NCBI GenBank assembly: GCA_030077755.1
Contig: JAQJZZ010000012.1
Coordinates: forward strand, 434,001 to 498,000
Direction of reading: 5' to 3'
Source of the DNA: Filosporella fistucella
Lineage: Eukaryota > Ascomycota > Leotiomycetes > Helotiales
DNA length: 64,000 nucleotides
This document shows, piece after piece, positions 58,651 to 64,000 of the stretch. Both the position numbers and the translations under genes were made by a program. Under the pieces are notes generated by a model. That model was not told the origin of the DNA. It ran no database searches and worked only from the letters and a program-made list of their open reading frames with translations. Positions within the stretch are counted from its first letter, which is position 1, and each line of letters starts with the position of its first letter.

Positions 58651-60930
58651 TCAATTAAATCCTTCCATAGGAAACCAGTCTGCTGCAGAATTCGGCATTT
58701 CGTACTTTCCAAGCGCCATGCCGTGCATTTCAAATCCAGAACCGTCGCTAAGTTGACTATATACATCTGCGTGCAGACTTGGATAATTGAATGTGCCAAA
58801 AATATTGATGTTCAAAAGCTCTTCTTGTGTAAGAACTTTGGTAGTTGATTGCGGTAACATCGAGGCTCTCTTTGCCGTCATCATGAGATGGAGAGAGTGG
58901 GCAGAACTTGAAGATCAGCTGAAGTCTGAATCATTATAAGTGAATAACTTACTTGCGCATATTCCTCAACTTACCTGTGAGACCAACCCATGCTGGAAGT
59001 GGTGTAGAATTGTGGCTAATCAGCTCGGTTCCGGACACTGCTGCCCGCAATGCCTTCAGATACACATTGGAGAACTCCCAATGTCGACCAATCTGATGCA
59101 GCGTGTCCATGAAAAACGATACGGCAGGATCCAGAATACGGCCTTCAAACGATGTGTGTATTAAGAGAAGTCGGGTGGCTGTCCAAAGCGCATTTGGGAA
59201 TAGAGGGCCAAGTAAGTCTAGCATATCCGTTTGAACGACGTCCACTGTCAACTCTTTCAGACTCATGACTGCACCCAGACATTTTTGCATTGCACTGTAC
59301 GAAGAACGAAAGTAAGTCGACGAAATTGGCGGGTATGCTGCCGTCGAATGAAGCTGTATTACTGCGACGACAAAAGCTGCCTGAAGGATGATCCAATTCG
59401 AGATTTTACTCTTGCTGTCAGAATGGCACAGCTGTGAAATCTCGCTGTATTCCCCCGGAAGACTATAAAGCCAGGTAGAAAGACGACGATCCAGTTCGCA
59501 GTATCTGATTCTCCACTGTCTGACATCTTCTTCTATCCGAATGTCGAGGGGAGTGTTCAAAAAATTATGGATTTGCGTCAGAATCTTTAAAAGCTCACAA
59601 TGGTATGAGAAGCTACCATGAGCATTCTTATCTTGCTCGATAGATCGATCAAGGCCGCCTCTGTCGGGCCACCTTGTTTCCACAGGTAGATCTGTGGAGA
59701 AGAGATCATATCGACATGGCAGACGTCTGATAGCAGACATTTCATCGATTGCAAATCTTGAAGGCATCCCAATGTATCGGGCCGTCCCAATGGTACTGTA
59801 TCTATCCAAAGCATACACGACCCAAAAAATTCTTCGGCGTTCTTCGTCTTCGGTCCAGGTCTTGGGTGGTGGTAGCATATATACATCGTTCGGATTTGTC
59901 AACCTCTCTACGTAGTAGCTGTTCTCGAACCCTAAACCGAAGTTGAAAATGCTTTGTGTGATCAACGCCATCATATTTGATGTCTTTGGTCCGTTTGATG
60001 TACCTAATGCATCGACCGTGATTATGACTAAAGCTTGCAATGACCTAACATTCGGGTGCTCCAAGCCATGCAACTGGACCTTGGATGTCGAGCGGTCATG
60101 ATATTGTTTCTGGACTTCTGGGGTATGACGGGGGTCTTTTGAGAAACGCAAACTGACGGCAATCAATGCATGTAAAAGTATCCGTTCAGATTCATCAGGA
60201 ATTGAAGACCTGGACAGAATATCGAAGGTTGACCCACGATCAAGCATTGGTATCCAAGTGTTGATGTGTTTGAAATACAAATCAACAAGCATATAGAGCT
60301 GGTGGGGTGGTGGCAGCTCAGGTTCTACAGTCTCGCTAGGCCATCCAACCATTGGTATAAATGAGTTGTAGGGGGTGATTGAGGGAAGTCTATCAATTGA
60401 AGGCATCGCTGTAGGCAGCTGGTTTGGTGCTTCTTGCTGTTGATTGTGCACTGGAGACTTTATCGAAGGATTGTCTCCATTACCCTCTATTGCTGGCGAT
60501 GTTAAAGGGATCCCAGCAAAGCTTGCCAATTCTTGACGACGTGAAGTATTGAGGTTATTCTGAGAGCCACTTTGTTCGGCTAACTGTTCACACAAGAGGC
60601 GAACAACGCCTTCAAGTCGATTGACTTTCTTAGTGAGATCTTGATTGAAGCCGCTTCTCGGACCGGGTTTTTGTTTCTTGCTGTAAGAACAAGGACGTCG
60701 GTTCCGGACACACCAGCCGCACCTTGGCTTTACTCGATCACATCTAACTTTCCTGGTCTGACAAAGCTCACATCTGTAGAAAGGAAATTAGTAGAGAAGA
60801 TGAATTAAATGGAAACTTACGCTTTAGGAGCAAGTCCACTAGTCGTTCCATCTGGATCGTCCTCCTGTACGCTCTTTTGTCTTGGTGAAGATTCCGGAGC
60901 CGATGATGGTTCGGCGGAAGAGTGGCTCAT
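58651..60930 (-). CDS. Zn2Cys6 transcription factor with MHR domain
   Basis: Exons 60821..60930, 58953..60773 and 58651..58906 give 728 residues. The start is the ATG at 60928-60930. Splicing of the 47-bp first intron completes CELCQTRKVRCDRVKPRC, then GWCVRNRRPC, a full binuclear zinc cluster (C-x2-C-x6-C-x6-C-x2-C-x6-C) near residues 38-65, followed by a basic linker and a short Leu-rich helix (VNRLEGVVRLLCEQL). The MHR region has LVDLYFKHINTWIPMLDR and RRRIFWVVYALDRYSTIGTA. The last exon needs donor AA|gtaagt at 58952 in phase 2; stopping before it would cut about 85 residues. It should bind CGG-type sites. The target pathway is not known; overall layout is like XlnR-type regulators, a loose impression. 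Confidence 0.88.
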
Positions 60931-62152
60931 ATTGCTGGGCTTGAGTTTGAGAATGGAGATCGATTAGGAGGACAATGATTTTGTCAAAGCATTTTCCATC
61001 AGCTTGCAGTCATTTTGCAGTAATGCGTACTTTGTTACACTCGTAACCCGAATCCTGCAAGGTGATGGTTGAGGTTGAAGGAAAGAAGAATCACGAATTT
61101 GCCGAGGAGCTGACTTGAACGCCAATTGGTGCTAGACCCTATCGAGACAAGCTGCTTGGAAGGACTCGCAGGCAGCGAGACATATAATTCTGGCCAACAT
61201 GTCAATCAACACGATATTTCCTGTAGAAATACTACTGGATTCGAGGGAGCTATTCGATATGATATTCGACGATATAACACAATTATTTTCCTGTTCCCGG
61301 ACATGATGTTGCTTTGCTTTCCTGCCCCGTGGCGGAACAGGCTTTTATGCCCGTAATGTGCCGAGGTTTCAGCGAGCAATGCCCGAAACTGATTCCTATA
61401 TTCTGCTCATCGACCACCTTGAAACCCGTCTATGTCTGAGGAGAGATAGCATCATGGACATTATTCTCAATCCGCAAGTTTTAGATGTGCAGGCAGAGAT
61501 CTTGCTCCTAAGCTTGAGTGCCGTGTTTTGCCGTCTCCTATTTTGAGGCAAACTTCGGCACAAGTAGTAGGTTGCAAAAATCCAACTTTACTCCACAAAC
61601 CCGTTTTGTGTTGCAACCTGGTGCAATCAAGTCTTAGGTCGTTTTTAGTCTTACAAATATGTACGGAAGTTGATTCAGTTACATCAAGCCTCCAGTGTAT
61701 TTGAACCGACTCATATAGCTATATCAGAAATTCAGGTCCACAATACATTAGTGGCATTTCCCCATATTCCGGGGAGCATGCGGGGAGAATCTCTGGGGTC
61801 AGTTTGCAGATCCATGTGAAGAACTTCCTCGTAATTGTCCAATGATCGCATCATATTTCCTTTAAATCACTATTAAAATTCTGCTATTTAGTTTCAAGAT
61901 ACTTCCAATCCTCAAAGCTAACAATAGTCGCACTATATAAGAGCTCTTATCATTTTCGGTCTACCCCACATTCAACCATCATATCTGGAGGAGGTGGGCC
62001 TGGCAAGTTTCCCCGATTTCGTAAATACTCCAGAAATAGAGCATAATTCGTTGAGCTACACCGGTTTCTGTTTCTACATGTAGAAAAGTTTCCTCGAAAC
62101 AGGTGGGCACCTTATCCATCTGTGTTTCAACCAAACCCAACCTCTGTCGAGC
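60931..62152. other. 1.2-kb intergenic region
   Basis: Promoter of the zinc-cluster gene on the left. I see no gene; plus-strand open frames at 61126-61356 and 61358-61546 have random composition. Confidence 0.45.
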
Positions 62153-63435
62153 ATGATCTCATTAGCACTTCCTCCTGGCTTCAGTACAAATACTTCTGGG
62201 CCAATTTGGGGCTACTGCAATACCAAAGAGCTAGCTGTTCTCCCTGGGAACTTCAATTGTGCTCGTAAGTGCTTCTACTGCCTCTCAAGGCATTCTCAAC
62301 TTACAAAAATCAGTATTCCAAGCACCTTGGCTGGCAACAGTAGATGATCCCTCACTTCAAGCAAGGCAAGCATCTCTTGTAACTTGCAATCTTAATCTCA
62401 CTGCAATCAAAGATCGAATATTTCAACACAACAGACTTCGTCACCTTCGACCCCTTACTCTTCACCTTAATCGGTCCCTCGGCGAAAGTAGACCATATCA
62501 TAACCTTCCCACCAACCATCAATCACGAAGCATCCTGCTTCATGAATTCTACCAATCAATTATTTTTCGCCGCATGGGGCTTCGGACATGGCTGGCAATA
62601 CCTTCTTGATGCCGATACCCATATTGTCCATAATATCACAACTGATCCACCTATCTGGAATGCACATGGATGTGTATATTACGAAGATCATTTATATGTA
62701 GCTACCGATGATGGAGTTGTAACTCTAGGAGGAGATGGTCATCATGCTATTATTGTGAAGATTCATCCTAAGACATGGAAGGCAAAAACGTTGATAAACA
62801 ATTTTCAAGAGTAGCCGTTTTTGGGATTTAATGATTTGGATATTGATCCGAATCAGAATATATGGGTTACGGACTCGATTTCTGGTTGGGTGCGATTTCC
62901 TAAAAGATAAAAAACACACTTGATTCATTGCTAAGTATTGAACAGGGTAGAGACATAGTTTCAGGCTCTCCCCTCACCACGCCAGCAAGTCCATTTCATC
63001 AACACTACAACTATGGCTGCAAAATAGGCATTTCAAACCAAATGCAATGCCAATAGAATCGACTTCGCTGAAGATGGTACTCCCTACGTTGATTCCACAG
63101 GTATATCATCCGGTCGACCCAACGTCAAGGACCCTTTCAAAACACGTGCCTTATGGGCATATGATACTCGGGGAGGACAACCACTACTCCGAGACGAGAA
63201 TGCTATAAATGATTACTGTGACGGAGTAAGGGGAGGTAGAAATGATTATGTGTTTTGTGCTGCCGGAGATGGCGTTGATGTTGTGGATCCGAAAATGGGG
63301 TTTACGCTTGGGAGAATCAGGACGAGAGGTGGGAATGTGGCATTTGGGGGAGATGGACATTCGCTTTGGATTGTGGGAAGTGGAGGGGTATGGAAGGTTA
63401 CGGGCATCAGGGAGGGGTTGGACAGAAAGTGGTAG
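62153..63435 (+). pseudogene. Broken SMP-30/gluconolactonase-like (lactonohydrolase) gene
   Basis: Segments of a beta-propeller lactonase occur in family order but in different frames. ITFPPTINHEASCFMNSTNQ, then LFFAAWGFGHGWQYLLDAD and WNAHGCVYYEDHLYVATDDG (62500-62810) are stopped by TAG at 62811-62813, after which GFNDLDIDPNQNIWVTDS continues in frame. The central PNG-x-[AI]-F-S-P-[DE]-G equivalent (CNANRIDFAEDGTPYVDS, about 63045) and DGVRGGRNDYVFCAAGDGVD lie past more stops. LWIVGSGGVWKVTG is near the end. No introns found repair it, so I call it a pseudogene. Intact relatives hydrolyse lactones or related esters. An ATG at 62153 opens the first segment, but the join to the propeller is unclear. 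Confidence 0.7.
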
Positions 63436-63658
63436 AGATATGCGAGATGGAAAAGGGATTGTTAGGCATGTCGCGAAGAAGGGAGAGTTTGGCTAATATG
63501 ACTAACAGCTTATGAGCTAACAACATGAACGCACAAAGATACAAAGGATTGCAATATAAACTATCTGGTATAAAATAAACAAACAATATCACTCGTGGAC
63601 GCGTCAGCCGTGTCATAAGATGTGCGCTTTAGTAGACATGAAATTTTCAATCTCACCT
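63436..63658. other. Tail-to-tail spacer
   Basis: Short, AT-rich spacer between the broken lactonase-like gene and the PAH gene; no gene seen. Confidence 0.5.
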
Positions 63659-63994
63659 TCAACCGTCCACTGTCTTTGACGTGTCTTCATTACTAGTCTT
63701 CGGCAAAAACTCTTTGAACTTCTCGAAGAAATCTTCATTATCACCGATCAAAGACTCAACCTGAGAATACACCTCTTCGATCGGACACGGACTTTGAGCG
63801 TAGCTCATCAAGATAGCGAGGAAGCGCTGATATATATCTGTTGGCACTGCTCTCTGCAGCTATTGTCAGAGTTTGATAAGTTGCTGGAGAAATTTCTACC
63901 AACATGCCTCTAGGTCATATAGAAATGCCATAGCTTTGCCTTTCCCAGCGAGAGAGCACGAAGGTGCTTCTGCAGTTTCTACTTTATCGTTCAT
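63659..63994 (-). CDS. Small protein with a PAH (Sin3-type paired amphipathic helix) domain, possibly 5' partial
   Basis: IYQRFLAILMSYAQSPCPIE and EVYSQVESLIGDNEDFFEKF, ending KEFLPK, match the PAH consensus (VYx-x-FLxILxxF... IxEVxxLFxxxxDLLxxFxxFLP) known from Sin3 co-repressors. The exon is about 63659..63845 or slightly longer. An upstream exon reads MNDKVETAEAPSC, then KAMAFLYDLEA (ATG at 63992-63994) and would supply the first PAH helix. The join is not certain: a GTTGGT donor at about 63899 with an acceptor in AGAGAG gives ..LEA-S-V-P-T-D-I-Y. With it the protein is only about 100 residues, against over 1000 for Sin3. It could be a PAH-only protein, or the end of a longer gene whose start lies beyond the window. 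Confidence 0.55.
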
Positions 63995-64000
63995 CTCGTG

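Noticed and set aside
61126..61546. Two short plus-strand frames upstream of the zinc-cluster gene
   Set aside because: No family motif and random composition; intergenic.

Overview
The window looks like a filamentous ascomycete nuclear contig. Genes carry several short introns (mostly about 45-60 bp) with GTAAGT/GTATGT-type donors. Proteins belong to fungal families: 2EXR and F-box-like proteins, a zinc-cluster regulator, a Mnn2-type mannosyltransferase, a Mtr-type amino-acid transporter and a Dal5-type permease. One large retroelement shows the CpA-to-TpA decay typical of repeat-induced point mutation (RIP). I infer Pezizomycotina, most likely Leotiomycetes (Sclerotiniaceae-like); the order-level placement is a guess from gene flavour.

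Layout. 0-12 kb: the 3' end of an Hsp70/actin-fold-like gene that ends in HDEL, a hypothetical gene, a general amino-acid permease, and a patch of 2EXR/F-box-like genes (four intact, one broken) that includes a clear tandem pair. 12-17 kb: a Mtr-type amino-acid transporter and an LtrA-family membrane protein with a one-base frameshift. 17-25 kb: a small Cys/His protein, a mannosyltransferase, a 2-oxoglutarate oxygenase, a glutathione transferase and a D-2-hydroxyacid dehydrogenase. 25-28 kb: a ten-exon secreted haem peroxidase and a two-exon small secreted cysteine-rich protein. 28-34.6 kb: gene-poor DNA with a CCCCCAT satellite, a decayed repeat field and two Ser/Pro/Arg-rich hypothetical genes. 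34,619-44,117: a 9.5-kb Ty3/gypsy-type LTR retrotransposon with 197-bp LTRs and a 4-bp target duplication, destroyed by RIP. 44.4-46.2 kb: a gutted psi-producing-oxygenase (Ppo/linoleate diol synthase) pseudogene. 47-52 kb: a Dal5-type MFS permease and a type-B carboxylesterase, divergently arranged. 53-61 kb: an MHR-only regulator, a tubby/LURP-one-like protein, an ankyrin fragment and a Zn2Cys6 regulator. 62-64 kb: a broken SMP-30/lactonase-like gene and a small PAH-domain gene at the edge.

Function. The genes do not form one pathway. Themes are nutrient uptake (three amino-acid or allantoate-type transporters), secreted enzymes and a candidate effector (peroxidase, carboxylesterase, small Cys-rich protein), redox and detoxification, and regulation. 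Four or five genes in various stages of decay, together with the RIP-killed element, mark the 28-46 kb and 58-63.5 kb parts as accessory DNA. Exon structures were deduced by eye from splice consensus, frame continuity and remembered family patterns; no search or alignment was run.
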